DNA from: Desulfobulbaceae bacterium
GTDB lineage: Bacteria; Desulfobacterota; Desulfobulbia; Desulfobulbales; Desulfocapsaceae
Length of the DNA: 64,000 nt
Assembly (NCBI GenBank): GCA_009773475.1
Contig: WSXV01000002.1
Span: 372,001-436,000, forward strand
Direction of reading: 5' to 3'
Shown here: positions 9,766 to 17,856 of the stretch, in pieces
Layout of the letters: each line of letters starts with the position of its first letter
How positions within the stretch are numbered: position 1 is the first letter of the stretch
Made by a program: the position numbers and the translations under genes
The notes under the pieces: generated by a model
Told to the model about the DNA's origin: nothing
The model's database searches: none
Seen by the model: the letters and a program-made list of their open reading frames with translations, nothing else

Positions 9766-10197
9766 TCAGGGCTTGATGCCTTTGCAGTCGTCATCCATTT
9801 CAAAGGTAACCTCGATTTCATTTCCATCTGCGTCGATAAGCTTCTGTTCCAGCAGATTAAATTCATCAAGTTGGATGATGAAGTCAGTGGTGGTTTGATA
9901 TTCAAAAATCAGTTCATTGATAACTGCCTGACTGGCCTGATCAATTTTTAAAATTTGAAAACCAGCTACAGAAGCATCGACACGAACAAGTTGGGCGGTA
10001 AACTCTATCGTGTGCTCTTTTTTAGTAATAATTTTAACTTGATATTCAGCGTTGGAAATTGCTTCAGAAAAGCCGGTAATGGCGACTCCGCCCTGACTGA
10101 TATCAATGGTACAGGCTTTTATAACTGAAATATCTTTGTTTAATAAGACGGCTTCCCCAGTTAATGGAACCCGAACAAAAATTCTTTTATGCTCCAT
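9766..10197 (-). CDS. PilZ-domain protein
   Basis: A 143-residue soluble protein. The N-terminus reads KRIFVRVPLTGEAVL and then IDISQGGVAITGFS. This is the R-x3-R-like element plus D/N-x-S-x2-G motif of PilZ domains, which bind the second messenger cyclic di-GMP. The first part is K-R-x4-R rather than R-x3-R, so ligand binding is not assured. No output domain is fused. The C-terminal quarter is acidic and unrecognised. A ribosome binding site (GGAGTG) precedes the ATG. It stands alone, with no partner gene beside it. Confidence 0.75.
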   Translation of the reverse strand: MEHKRIFVRVPLTGEAVLLNKDISVIKACTIDISQGGVAITGFSEAISNAEYQVKIITKKEHTIEFTAQLVRVDASVAGFQILKIDQASQAVINELIFEYQTTTDFIIQLDEFNLLEQKLIDADGNEIEVTFEMDDDCKGIKP

Positions 10198-10508
10198 ATT
10201 TCACTCCGTTGCTATTGGCGATACAGGTCATTCTCGTAATTTCTGGAGATGCCCATTAATCAGTAGGGCCAGCCTAAAACATAATTTCCTGAAGAGAGGA
10301 GAGGCTGTGGCATCAGCACAATGACTTAGAGAGGAATGCCTTGTTTTTTTTTTAGTCCTTTGACCTTTTTAGTGTTTACTACGTGTTTCTATTTTAGACG
10401 GGAGACGATGATGGTAATGAATTGTCTTAATACATACTTTTCAGCAGACTTGCAAGGGCTCGATCTTTTAAAAAGAAGACGTCTGGTTTGTGATCGAAGG
10501 TGAAATAA
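10198..10508. other. Non-coding stretch left of the MITE-like element
   Basis: This is about 310 bases between the PilZ gene and the repeat element at 10519. I see no convincing gene, RNA gene or promoter, only AT-rich sequence with a run of ten T at about 10344-10353. It may hold the PilZ gene's promoter on the minus strand, but no box is clear. Confidence 0.4.
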
Positions 10509-10518
10509 TAAAAGAAAA

Positions 10519-10670
10519 GGGGGGTAGTCGGTTAGAGTCACCTGAACGACTTTATGATGAAATATAGGTATAACATGTCTGTTTTATGCCACCCAGAAGA
10601 CTCATATGGTGCGTATTTCACATAGACTTGCTCATCATGGACTTTAGGTGGCTCTAACCGACTACCCCCC
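10519..10670. mobile_element. MITE-like non-autonomous element, 152 bp, with 10-bp target duplication
   Basis: The element begins GGGGGGTAGTCGGTTAGAG and ends with its inverted complement. The terminal inverted repeats are 25 bp with one mismatch (10519-10543 and 10646-10670). It is flanked on both sides by the same perfect 10-base sequence TAAAAGAAAA (10509-10518 and 10671-10680), as expected of a target-site duplication. The 102-base interior has no coding capacity. This is the layout of a miniature inverted-repeat transposable element moved by a transposase encoded elsewhere. A 10-bp duplication is compatible with IS4-like transposases, but the family is not established. Confidence 0.85.
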
Positions 10671-10680
10671 TAAAAGAAAA

Positions 10681-11115
10681 AGCGCGACTGGTCCGGTTCT
10701 TGTTTTTTAGGGAATATTGACTCTGGCGTAGTTTTTTGAGTTCATTGCTTCGAAGAATGAATCGATGCTGTCACTTAAGCCCTGGTGGATCTATGAAACG
10801 AATGACAGTATTGAGACTGAAAGAAAAAAACTACCCTGAGAATTGAGTGGTAATCAGTACGGAAATGTGTGGAGGAAAGTTCTTTGCCAAGCAAAGATAT
10901 CAGAACTCCATGATGGCGAAAAAAGTTCCTGAGAGATATGCTGAGGAGTTTGAAAAAAACGAGGAGTGCAAGGGGGTTGAGGCAAAGCCTTCGTTGACGG
11001 TGCGGCAGACTCTGCACCTTTATTGAGTAGAACTCTTTCGCCGGCCCCTTGGTCTTGCCGGTCTGAATTGTGAATGCACCTCTTGCAATGATTAAGGTGA
11101 TTTTTTAACCTGTGA
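10681..11115. other. Non-coding stretch right of the MITE-like element
   Basis: This is about 435 bases without a convincing gene. A 37-codon frame on the plus strand (10913-11026, starting MAKKVPERYAEEFEK) is open but has no ribosome binding site and no recognisable family. It could be chance or a remnant of a mobile gene. No RNA gene was recognised. Confidence 0.35.
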
Positions 11116-11655
11116 TTAGCGGCCTCTACCGCCTCCGTGTCCTCTTCCCGGGCCGATACCAAAACCGCCACCGCCTCCGGGGCCTCTTCCGTTCCCGGTG
11201 CCGTTGCCCTTCTCCATATTACCTCCAGCCCACTTTGGGAAACCGCCTTCATCACGGAGAACCATTGTGGCCTCCGTGCTGCTCTCGGTAATTTCTCGGG
11301 CCAGGATATAGATAACACCATCCTTCCCCTGGGCCTTTGAGCCTCGAACTACCACATCTCCTCCTGCTTGCAGGGACACTTTTTGTTCAGCCAGATATCG
11401 CTGCGGGCCAAGAACAACCATCATTCTGGTTCCACCGACTTCGTCAATTTCCAGTTGCACATTCCTCCGTTCCACGCCGGTTTGCACAGACAGAATCCGA
11501 CCACTTACCGTGGTCACGGTATTGACATCGTAGCCGGACTCAAGATCCAACGCAAATTGCGTACCCTCGTCTGTTCCCCAGAAGGCGTGTGCCGGAAGGG
11601 GGATGGCTGGAAGCAGAAGGAGCAGAGTCAGGAGAGGAAGTATTTTTTGGCGCAT
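11116..11655 (-). CDS. Secreted protein with glycine-rich C-terminal tail
   Basis: About 179 residues. A clear signal peptide (MRQKILPLLTLLLLLPAIPL, cleavage after PAHA) is followed by a small beta-rich region of about 100 residues (TVSGRILSVQTGVE ... VVVRGSKAQGKDGVIYILA) that looks like an OB-type fold. The last 35 residues are almost pure Gly/Arg/Asn (GNGRGPGGGGGFGIGPG). It is probably periplasmic or surface-exposed, function unknown. The ATG at 11655 is used; a TTG three codons earlier is possible. It is the most distal of three small secreted-protein genes on this strand. Confidence 0.7.
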   Translation of the reverse strand: MRQKILPLLTLLLLLPAIPLPAHAFWGTDEGTQFALDLESGYDVNTVTTVSGRILSVQTGVERRNVQLEIDEVGGTRMMVVLGPQRYLAEQKVSLQAGGDVVVRGSKAQGKDGVIYILAREITESSTEATMVLRDEGGFPKWAGGNMEKGNGTGNGRGPGGGGGFGIGPGRGHGGGRGR

Positions 11656-11748
11656 GGAATGCAATTAAGCGAAAGACGCGTCCGTCTTCCGCTTACACAG
11701 TTATTTATTGAGGCAGATGCCTTGGGAAATGCTCCTTATAAAAAGCCA

Positions 11749-12054
11749 TTATTCAGTCATCACTGGTGCAGGGACATTTGCGGGTCTAGTCGTATACAAC
11801 CTACATCCGTTCGGCGCCACTCTCTGGCTATTATCAGGACGGATAGTGGCGCCGTTGGCAGTGGTGCCGGTGGTCAGAAAGGTGCCATCACGACGCTGTG
11901 ACCCTGCCGGGCGGTTAGTTGTCCAACTCTGGGTTTTGATTCCATTGCCGTTTCCGCTTCCACCACCATTCCCACCACGGGCCATGGCCTCGCCTGCCAA
12001 CATCATTGCAAATATTACTGTCAAACCAATTACCATCATTTGTCTTGATTTCAT
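11749..12054 (-). CDS. Small secreted protein, glycine/asparagine-rich
   Basis: 101 residues with a signal peptide (MKSRQMMVIGLTVIFAMM, cleavage near GEAMA), then a Gly/Asn-rich stretch (RGGNGGGSGNGNG) and a Thr/Arg/Pro-rich mature part with a single cysteine. No known family. The signal peptide closely resembles that of the next gene (12152-12301): both read IFA-x-x-LAGEAMA. The two are probably paralogues from a local duplication. Confidence 0.6.
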   Translation of the reverse strand: MKSRQMMVIGLTVIFAMMLAGEAMARGGNGGGSGNGNGIKTQSWTTNRPAGSQRRDGTFLTTGTTANGATIRPDNSQRVAPNGCRLYTTRPANVPAPVMTE

Positions 12055-12151
12055 AATTAATTTTCCCTATTTACCATAGGAAAGGAGTCATAACTAAATC
12101 ACTCTTAACGTTCTGGTTTTTTAGAAATGGCTCCCTATTTTTTTATACGGG

Positions 12152-12301
12152 CTAAGTCGAAGGAACAGCCGGAACACAAGTTGATGTAGGGGTTTTGGTT
12201 CTGGTGCGTGTCTGTGATTTAGTGGCTGCCATGGCTTCACCAGCTAGGGTAATTGCAAAAATTGCTGCCAGGGTGAGGGCCACGATGCGTTTTGTTTTCA
12301 T
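12152..12301 (-). CDS. Small secreted peptide, 49 residues
   Basis: The frame is open upstream, but the ATG at 12301 has an excellent ribosome binding site (AAGGAG) and begins a signal peptide, MKTKRIVALTLAAIFAITLA, cleaved near GEAMA. The mature part is only about 25 residues, Thr/Arg/Lys-rich (TKSQTRTRTKTPTST) with one cysteine. Its leader is near-identical in its second half to that of 11749-12054. Function unknown. It lies directly downstream, on the same strand, of a sigma-54-dependent two-component system. Confidence 0.6.
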   Translation of the reverse strand: MKTKRIVALTLAAIFAITLAGEAMAATKSQTRTRTKTPTSTCVPAVPST

Positions 12302-12383
12302 GGGTATGTTCTCCTTGTAGAAAATTGGGTACCTTTTTTGCCTGCCAGAGACAGTCTCTCGCAAACGCTTATGCTTCCATGTT

Positions 12384-12400
12384 TCCACAATCCGTGCCAA
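12384..12400 (-). promoter_or_regulatory. Possible sigma-54 promoter, weak
   Basis: On the minus strand, about 85 bases upstream of the 49-residue secreted peptide, the sequence TTGGCACGGATTGTGGA has a perfect -24 element (TGGCACG). At the -12 position it has TGG where TTGC is expected. The match is partial. The adjacent sigma-54-dependent regulator makes it worth recording. Confidence 0.25.
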
Positions 12401-12508
12401 TAAAACTAATGTATATAACGTGCTGAAAATAAGATGTTTTTCATGGTTCAGATTTTTTTGTCCAGTCAAAATGAGTGCAGATTTTGCACCGGCGCGGCGT
12501 GCCTTGCA

Positions 12509-13870
12509 CTACTCATCCTTTCCATTGTCATCAGCTACTCCGAATTCTTTTAACCGATACTGCAGGGTTCGACGGGAGATTCCCAAGCGGTCGGCGGCCA
12601 GACGGCGATTACCGGCCGTTGCCTTGAGCGCGGCCATGATCGCCTGGTGTTCGGCCTCTTTGAGCAGGCCATGCTCCTCAGGCCGAATGCTTTTGCCTGA
12701 AATACGAATGAGCTCAGGCAGGTCAGCCATTGTTATCTCATTCCGTGCCAGGATGACCGCTCTTTCCAGGACATTCTGCAGTTCGCGGATATTGCCTGGC
12801 CAGTGATGGGCCCGCAGGGCTTTGCGGGCCAAAGAGGCAATACCGGCGAGCTGTTTGCCCATCTTTCGGCTATGGAGTCGCACCAGAAAATCGACCAGAT
12901 CGTCCATGGCATCGAGGCGATCGCGCAAGGGTGGCAGTGTAATGGGAAAGACGTTCAAGCGGTAAAAAAGGTCTTCGCGAAAATGCCTGGCTGTGATTTC
13001 GTCCATAAGATCTCGGTTGGTGGCCGCCAGGACCCGTACATTGGCATGGATCTCACGACTGCCGCCTACCCGCTGGAAGTTTCGTTCCTGGAGAACGCGC
13101 AACAGCTTGGCTTGCATCGGCAGGGGCATCTCCCCAATCTCATCAAGCATGATGGTGCCGCCGGCGGCCAGTTCAAACTTCCCCTGACGAGTTGTGGTGG
13201 CCCCGGTAAAAGCGCCCCGTTCGTGACCGAAGAGCTCACTCTCCATCAGATTTTCAGGGATGGCGGCGCAGTTGACGGCAATAAAAGGCCCGCCTTTACG
13301 GGGGCTGGTAAGATGGATATATCTGGCCAGTAACTCTTTGCCGGTGCCGCTCTCCCCTCCGATCAAGACCGTAGCCTCGGTGGGGGAGACCTCGCCCACC
13401 AGCCAGTGGACCTTCTCCATGGCAGCACCGGCAAAAAGGATTCCCAGGGGTGGAAGGCCGGTCAGTTCGGCCTCATCAAGGGCTTTCAGGCGTCGCGTCC
13501 GAGTCTGTTCCAGCAGCAGCCGCTCCACCAGTGTTCGCAAGGTGGCCGGATCCTTTAACGGTTTGGTGAGAAAGTCACTGACCCCGTCCTTGATGGCGGC
13601 AACCGCTTCCTCCACCGTGCCGAAGGCGGTAATCAGGACAAAAGGCGGGGCTGCCTGGTCGAAGCGGCTGGCGTGAAACAACTCAATTCCGCCCATTCTC
13701 GGCATCTTGAGATCAGACAGGACCAGATCAAAGGACTCCTGTTGCAGCTTGGCCAGTCCCGCTTCCCCGTTCACAGCCTGGATTACTTCGTGTCCCGCCT
13801 CTTCGAGGATATCCTTGAGGAGTCCGCGAAAGGTGGTGTCATCTTCAACAATCAGGATTCGTCCGCTCAT
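12509..13870 (-). CDS. Sigma-54-dependent response regulator (NtrC family)
   Basis: A 453-residue activator with three domains. The receiver (about 1-120) has phospho-acceptor context LVLSDLKMPRMGG. The AAA+ sigma-54 activation domain has Walker A GESGTGKE, an intact GAFTGA loop and Walker B GGTIMLDEIGEM. The C-terminal Fis-type helix-turn-helix is NRRLAADRLGISRRTLQYRL. When phosphorylated it should open sigma-54 promoters. The start chosen (MSGRILIVEDD) overlaps the stop of the upstream kinase gene as ATGA, indicating translational coupling; upstream in-frame codons lie inside the kinase gene. Targets are unknown; the small secreted-protein genes just downstream are candidates. Confidence 0.93.
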   Translation of the reverse strand: MSGRILIVEDDTTFRGLLKDILEEAGHEVIQAVNGEAGLAKLQQESFDLVLSDLKMPRMGGIELFHASRFDQAAPPFVLITAFGTVEEAVAAIKDGVSDFLTKPLKDPATLRTLVERLLLEQTRTRRLKALDEAELTGLPPLGILFAGAAMEKVHWLVGEVSPTEATVLIGGESGTGKELLARYIHLTSPRKGGPFIAVNCAAIPENLMESELFGHERGAFTGATTTRQGKFELAAGGTIMLDEIGEMPLPMQAKLLRVLQERNFQRVGGSREIHANVRVLAATNRDLMDEITARHFREDLFYRLNVFPITLPPLRDRLDAMDDLVDFLVRLHSRKMGKQLAGIASLARKALRAHHWPGNIRELQNVLERAVILARNEITMADLPELIRISGKSIRPEEHGLLKEAEHQAIMAALKATAGNRRLAADRLGISRRTLQYRLKEFGVADDNGKDE

Positions 13871-15120
13871 GTGTGTGCTCCCTTTGGTGAAACTGATGGC
13901 AGACAAACAAGGCATTCCACGCCGCCGTTGATGCCGTTCTTGACCTCGATATGGCCGCCGCATCCTTCGATGATCTTTTTGCAAACCGCAAGGCCAAGTC
14001 CTGCACCACGGGCCTTGCTGGTTTTAAAGGGTTCAAACAGCACGTCCTGCATCTCTGCGGCGATGCCTGGGCCATCATCTTTCACCATGAGTTCCACCCA
14101 TTTGCCCTGATGCCGCGAAGTGATCATGATCTTTCCATCGGCGGGAGACACCTGCAGGGCATTGGTGAGCAGATTAAGCAGGACCTGCTGCAGTCCCTCT
14201 GCCGGGCAGGCAACCATCAGTTCCTCGCCAATCTCACAAGCAAAAAGGACGTTGAGAGCCTGCGCCTGCGGAGTCAACAAAGTGAGCACTTCCACGGCAA
14301 CAGGCGCTGGGTGACAGGATGCCGGTGCCGGAGAACTGGAGCGGGTATAGAGCAGGATGTCATGGGCCAGCCTCTCCAGGCGTTGCGCCTCGCCGACAAT
14401 CAGATCGGCATATCTACGCTCCCGGCCACTGGAGAGCCGTTCCTGGAGCAGCTGGCCATAGCCCTTGATCCCGGCCAGGGGGTTGCGGATCTCATGGGCC
14501 AGGATCGCCCCCACCTCTCCCAGACGTGCCAGCTCCTGTTGCCGGGCCGCCTGACGCTGTCGGGCGGCCTGTTTTTGTAAGAGCCGGAGAATAACCGCCC
14601 CCAGAGACCAGCCCACTGCCAGCAGGGAAAAAATCACCATCATCCCCTGCCGTGCCCGGCGCATGACACTGTCCGCCCGCCAGGTATGCAGAGCCAGTCG
14701 AAGGACGCAGGTCTGTCCGGAAAGGTGTATTGGGGTTTGAAATTCATAGACCATTTCGCCGGTCCCCAGTCGAATGCGCTTTTCACTCAGTCCACCTGAG
14801 GCCAAGACCGGTCGGAAGCGGTCATCCGTGACATCTGAACCGGTAAGATCCGGATTGGTGTGGAAGAGAATTTTGCCATCGGCGGCAAGAAGGGCTGCAT
14901 AGGCGATTTCCGGAGTCTGGAAGGAAGTCAGGGCTTTCAGGGAGGGGTCTCGGGCGGCGACCCCTTCCATGGCGGTGGCCATGGTCAGGGCCAGGCCACG
15001 TAGATTTTCCTGAGCCACCGGCGCTGCCGACTGATAGTCGCGCAAGGCTTGCCAAGCCAAGCCGCCTGTGAGGAGAAAGGCGGCAAGAAGGGTCAGGGAC
15101 AGAACAGAGAAACGGGGCAT
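13867..15120 (-). CDS. Membrane sensor histidine kinase
   Basis: About 417 residues. A transmembrane helix at the N-terminus (FSVLSLTLLAAFLLTGGLAW) is followed by a periplasmic sensor of about 130 residues (YAALLAADGKILFHTNPDL, PAS/Cache-like) and a second helix (MMVIFSLLAVGWSLGAVIL). The dimerisation H-box is GAILAHEIRNPLAGIKGYGQ, and the ATPase domain has N, G1 (DDGPGI) and G2 (RGAGLGLAVCKKI) boxes. It pairs with the overlapping sigma-54 regulator gene. The ATG at 15120 is preferred over a TTG at 15150. Confidence 0.9.
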   Translation of the reverse strand: MPRFSVLSLTLLAAFLLTGGLAWQALRDYQSAAPVAQENLRGLALTMATAMEGVAARDPSLKALTSFQTPEIAYAALLAADGKILFHTNPDLTGSDVTDDRFRPVLASGGLSEKRIRLGTGEMVYEFQTPIHLSGQTCVLRLALHTWRADSVMRRARQGMMVIFSLLAVGWSLGAVILRLLQKQAARQRQAARQQELARLGEVGAILAHEIRNPLAGIKGYGQLLQERLSSGRERRYADLIVGEAQRLERLAHDILLYTRSSSPAPASCHPAPVAVEVLTLLTPQAQALNVLFACEIGEELMVACPAEGLQQVLLNLLTNALQVSPADGKIMITSRHQGKWVELMVKDDGPGIAAEMQDVLFEPFKTSKARGAGLGLAVCKKIIEGCGGHIEVKNGINGGVECLVCLPSVSPKGAHT

Positions 15121-15150
15121 AAAGCAGGCGACGGGGTCTGAATCCTGCAA

Positions 15151-15681
15151 TCAGGCAGGGGGCTGAAGATGATAGATGGCCGGCAGAGAACGATACTGTT
15201 CGTTAAAATCCAGTCCGAAGCCCACAAGGAATCCGTGGGGGATAAAAAAGCCGCAATAGTCGATGTGAACCGGGTGGGCACGGCGCTCCGCCTTGTCAAT
15301 GAGGGCGCAGACCTTGACCGAATTTGCCCCCTGGCAGGCGAGATGGTTCATCAGCCATTGGATGGTCAGGCCGCTGTCAATAATATCTTCCACTAGCAGC
15401 ACATCGCGGCCCGCTACGTCTATGGTGGGCGTGCTTTTCAGGATGATCTCCCCGGACGAGGAGGCACCTTTACCATAGGAAGAAACCTGGATGAAATCAA
15501 GCACCAGGGGAACCTCAATGGCCCGGACCAGATCAGCCATAAAGATAAACGCACCTTTGAGCACACCCATCACTAAAAGATTCTTACCCGTGTAATCCTG
15601 ACTGATTATTCTCCCAAGCTCCTTGATCCGCTTGTGAAGAGCACTGGCATCCAAAATAATTTCGTGATTCATTTGCTGCAT
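15151..15681 (-). CDS. hpt: Hypoxanthine phosphoribosyltransferase
   Basis: Hpt salvages hypoxanthine and guanine by transferring phosphoribose from PRPP to form IMP or GMP. The protein of about 176 residues has the PRPP-binding motif VLLVEDIIDSGLT, the flexible-loop region VSSYGKGASSSGEI, and the C-terminal FLVGFGLDFNEQYRSLP typical of bacterial Hpt. The ATG at 15681 (MQQMNHE) is used; a second at 15672 also fits. It lies directly upstream of the two-component genes and may be cotranscribed with them. Confidence 0.95.
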   Translation of the reverse strand: MQQMNHEIILDASALHKRIKELGRIISQDYTGKNLLVMGVLKGAFIFMADLVRAIEVPLVLDFIQVSSYGKGASSSGEIILKSTPTIDVAGRDVLLVEDIIDSGLTIQWLMNHLACQGANSVKVCALIDKAERRAHPVHIDYCGFFIPHGFLVGFGLDFNEQYRSLPAIYHLQPPA

Positions 15682-15994
15682 AATCAATCTTGATCGTTCT
15701 CGAGAAGAGTTTTGTGTCCCTGACTTTGATAAATCTTCCTTCTATATGGTACGGCTCAAGGGCAAAGTCAAGGACATAATGGGCTTGTAAGGAGCCAGGA
15801 TTCCATGGGGATAAAACCTGCCAAGGGGTCGAGTTTTCGGTTAATAGTGGTTTTTCCTCTGTTGACAAACAGGATCTGTTACAGTAAATATAAATTTCAT
15901 TTATGAACTGTATCAGCTAACGTCGTGTTGCTGTTGTTCATTCATTGCTGTCAAAAGAAAGAAAAACCATAACTTGTCAAAACAGGTTGGTAAA

Positions 15995-16555
15995 ATGGGA
16001 AAACCAGCAAATACATTGAATCCTGCATTCAACAGCGAAGTCGTCGCAGTTCCGGGTGGTGAGCATCTGAACAGTTGTTTTTCGTGCGGGGCATGCAGCG
16101 GTATCTGTCCGGTTAGTCAGGCCATTCCGGCATTTGATCCACGAAAAATTATCCATATGATCCGTATGGGCATGAAGGATCGCCTGCTGAGCTCAGATTT
16201 TCTCTGGTATTGCTCCGGGTGCCAATCCTGTGTCTTTGTCTGTCCGCAGGATGTTCGTTTTGCCCAGATTATGGGTGCCCTGGCGAATCTGGCTATAAAA
16301 GAAGGCTATGTCAGTGAGCAGGATCTGGTTGATAAAGGCAAGGCTGCCCAGGTTGATCGTGATCTCTGCGTGGCCTGTTTGACCTGTGTCCGCGTCTGCC
16401 CCTGGTCCATTCCTAAAATTGACAAACAGGGCGTGGCGGTCATAGATGTTGAGGCCTGCCGAGCCTGCGGGATCTGCGTGGAAGAGTGTCCTGCCCAGGC
16501 CATCAGGCTGAACGAGTCCGAAGACAGCCGCTTGATCGCGGCTTGTGGATCATAA
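15995..16555 (+). CDS. HdrC-like iron-sulfur protein with four [4Fe-4S] motifs
   Basis: About 186 residues. The N-terminal part has two cysteine clusters of the heterodisulfide reductase subunit C type (CFSCGACSGICP and CSGCQSCVFVCP). The C-terminal part is a two-cluster ferredoxin (CVACLTCVRVCP and CRACGICVEECP). It should carry electrons between a flavoprotein and partner subunits in the cytoplasm. MvhD- and MetV-like genes follow. HdrA and MetF, the usual catalytic partners, are not adjacent. The ATG at 15995 is preferred over a TTG at 15974. Electron-transfer role is secure from motifs; the exact complex is inferred. Confidence 0.85.
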   Translation: MGKPANTLNPAFNSEVVAVPGGEHLNSCFSCGACSGICPVSQAIPAFDPRKIIHMIRMGMKDRLLSSDFLWYCSGCQSCVFVCPQDVRFAQIMGALANLAIKEGYVSEQDLVDKGKAAQVDRDLCVACLTCVRVCPWSIPKIDKQGVAVIDVEACRACGICVEECPAQAIRLNESEDSRLIAACGS

Positions 16556-16563
16556 TATCCTGT

Positions 16564-16630
16564 GGGACAGAATTTAATTCTGTCCCCAGCTGACTAAAAA
16601 TTTCTGTGGGACGGAATTTAATTCCGTCCT
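16564..16630. repeat. Two tandem palindromes with compensatory changes
   Basis: Two 23-base near-perfect palindromes lie 44 bases apart in the gap before mvhD. The first (16564-16586) has 11-base arms, GGGACAGAATT and its complement, around a single T. The second (16608-16630) has the arms GGACGGAATT and complement. The two copies differ by an A-to-G change in one arm matched by a T-to-C change in the other, which preserves pairing. They resemble REP-like intergenic palindromes and could also act as an mRNA hairpin between hdrC and mvhD. Confidence 0.75.
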
Positions 16631-16697
16631 CAGTGAGGCAAAGAAGCTCCAAGTGAGCAAAGACACAGGTATCGTTGAAGAAAACGAGGAATAAAAA

Positions 16698-17111
16698 ATG
16701 AGTTTTGAACCAAAGATAACCCTCTTCAGTTGCCATTATGCCTCCCAGCAAAGTTGTGCTGAGCATGGAAAAGAGTTGCAGGAGCTTGGATTTCCCGCGA
16801 CTATCACCATGGTCAGAGTCCCCTGTACCGGTAAAGTTCAGGTGACAGCCCTGCTCAAGGCCTTTGAGGATGGAGCCGATGGGGTCTATGTGGTGGGTTG
16901 TCCGGCGGAAGGCTGTCACAATATCAAGGGCAGTGTCAGGGCGGCCAAGCGGGTGGTGGCGGTGAAAAAGGCTCTGGAAGAACTGGGTGTCGAGGCTGGA
17001 CGGATAGAGATGTATCATCTGCCGCGGGGTTTGCATCCGGAGTTCGTTGCCGCCGGTGTGGCAATGGATAAAAAAATTCGCGCCTTGGGGCCGACTCCTT
17101 TTCAAATTTGA
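16698..17111 (+). CDS. MvhD-like hydrogenase iron-sulfur subunit
   Basis: A 137-residue protein of the MvhD/delta subunit family, a [2Fe-2S] protein that links HdrA-type flavoproteins to electron donors in bifurcating complexes. Conserved cysteines appear in order: FSCHYASQQSC, RVPCTGKVQ and VGCPAEGCHN, the expected family pattern. The C-terminal half is helical (KRVVAVKKALEELGVEAGRIEMYHLPRG). A GAGG ribosome binding site precedes the ATG. It sits between hdrC- and metV-like genes, which supports a role in a methylene-tetrahydrofolate reductase-type electron-transfer complex. Confidence 0.88.
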   Translation: MSFEPKITLFSCHYASQQSCAEHGKELQELGFPATITMVRVPCTGKVQVTALLKAFEDGADGVYVVGCPAEGCHNIKGSVRAAKRVVAVKKALEELGVEAGRIEMYHLPRGLHPEFVAAGVAMDKKIRALGPTPFQI

Positions 17112-17133
17112 AAGTTCTCAGGGAGAGCAGAGA

Positions 17134-17802
17134 ATGATTGTCGCAGAACGAAAGCCGATGGCTGAAATCATAGAGATGGTGAACGGTTGCTCCAGAATTC
17201 TGGTACTGGCCTGCCGCGGTTGCGTGACGGTGTGTTCTGCCGGTGGCGAGCGTGAGGCGGCGGTACTAGCTTCTTTGATTCGCTTGGGTATGAAGAAGCA
17301 GGGCAAGACCATCGAGATCATCGAAGGCAGTCTGGTCAGGCAGTGCGACAAGGAATATATTGACGCCATCGACGAGTGGAAGGGGCAGTATGACGCCATC
17401 GTTTCTACGGCCTGCGGGGTTGGTGTGAACTTCATCGCCAATCTGCGCAAGGATACCCTGGTTTTTCCGGCGCTGAACACCACTTTTTTTGGCGGATCAG
17501 CTGAGCAGGGCGTCTGGATAGAGCAATGTGCCGGCTGTGGTGACTGCGTCCTTCACCTCACCGGTGGCCTCTGCCCGGTGGCTCGCTGTGCCAAGAGCCT
17601 GCTGAACGGCCCTTGCGGCGGTTCAGTGGATGGCAGGTGTGAGATCAACAAGGACACCGAATGCATCTGGCAGTCCATCCACGACCGGCTCAGCGTTCTT
17701 GGCCGCCGAGCGCAGATGGAGGCCATCGCTCCCATCCGTGACTGGTCCACCGCCGGCCATGGCGGCCCCCGCAAGACCGTGCGCAACGAGTTGACCATTT
17801 AA
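17134..17802 (+). CDS. metV: MetV-like protein (methylenetetrahydrofolate reductase C-terminal domain)
   Basis: A 222-residue protein of the MTHFR C-terminal (zinc/iron-sulfur) family known as MetV in acetogens, where it partners MetF. Cysteine motifs run through it: LACRGCVTVCSAGGE near the start, then CAGCGDC, GGLCPVARCAKS and GPCGGSVDGRCE near the end. The ATG at 17134 follows a good ribosome binding site (GGGAGAG); the longer open frame would overlap mvhD. metF is not adjacent, so MetV here must work with a MetF encoded elsewhere or in another complex. The family call is firm. Confidence 0.85.
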   Translation: MIVAERKPMAEIIEMVNGCSRILVLACRGCVTVCSAGGEREAAVLASLIRLGMKKQGKTIEIIEGSLVRQCDKEYIDAIDEWKGQYDAIVSTACGVGVNFIANLRKDTLVFPALNTTFFGGSAEQGVWIEQCAGCGDCVLHLTGGLCPVARCAKSLLNGPCGGSVDGRCEINKDTECIWQSIHDRLSVLGRRAQMEAIAPIRDWSTAGHGGPRKTVRNELTI

Positions 17803-17811
17803 AAGGTTCTC

Positions 17812-17850
17812 AGGCTGAAGGCTTATGTTGAACCGTTTGTCCTTCAGCCT
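17812..17850. terminator. Hairpin between convergent metV and manC
   Basis: Perfect 10-base arms AGGCTGAAGG (17812-17821) and CCTTCAGCCT (17841-17850) enclose a 19-base loop between the two convergent stops. The minus-strand side is followed, after about 8 bases, by TTTT and the plus-strand side by a T-rich stretch. It is a plausible bidirectional terminator, but the U-tract is weak. Confidence 0.5.
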
Positions 17851-17856
17851 TCCTAC

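Noticed and set aside
15584..15868. 94-codon minus-strand frame upstream of hpt
   Set aside because: It overlaps the hpt start in another frame and shows no family or ribosome binding site.
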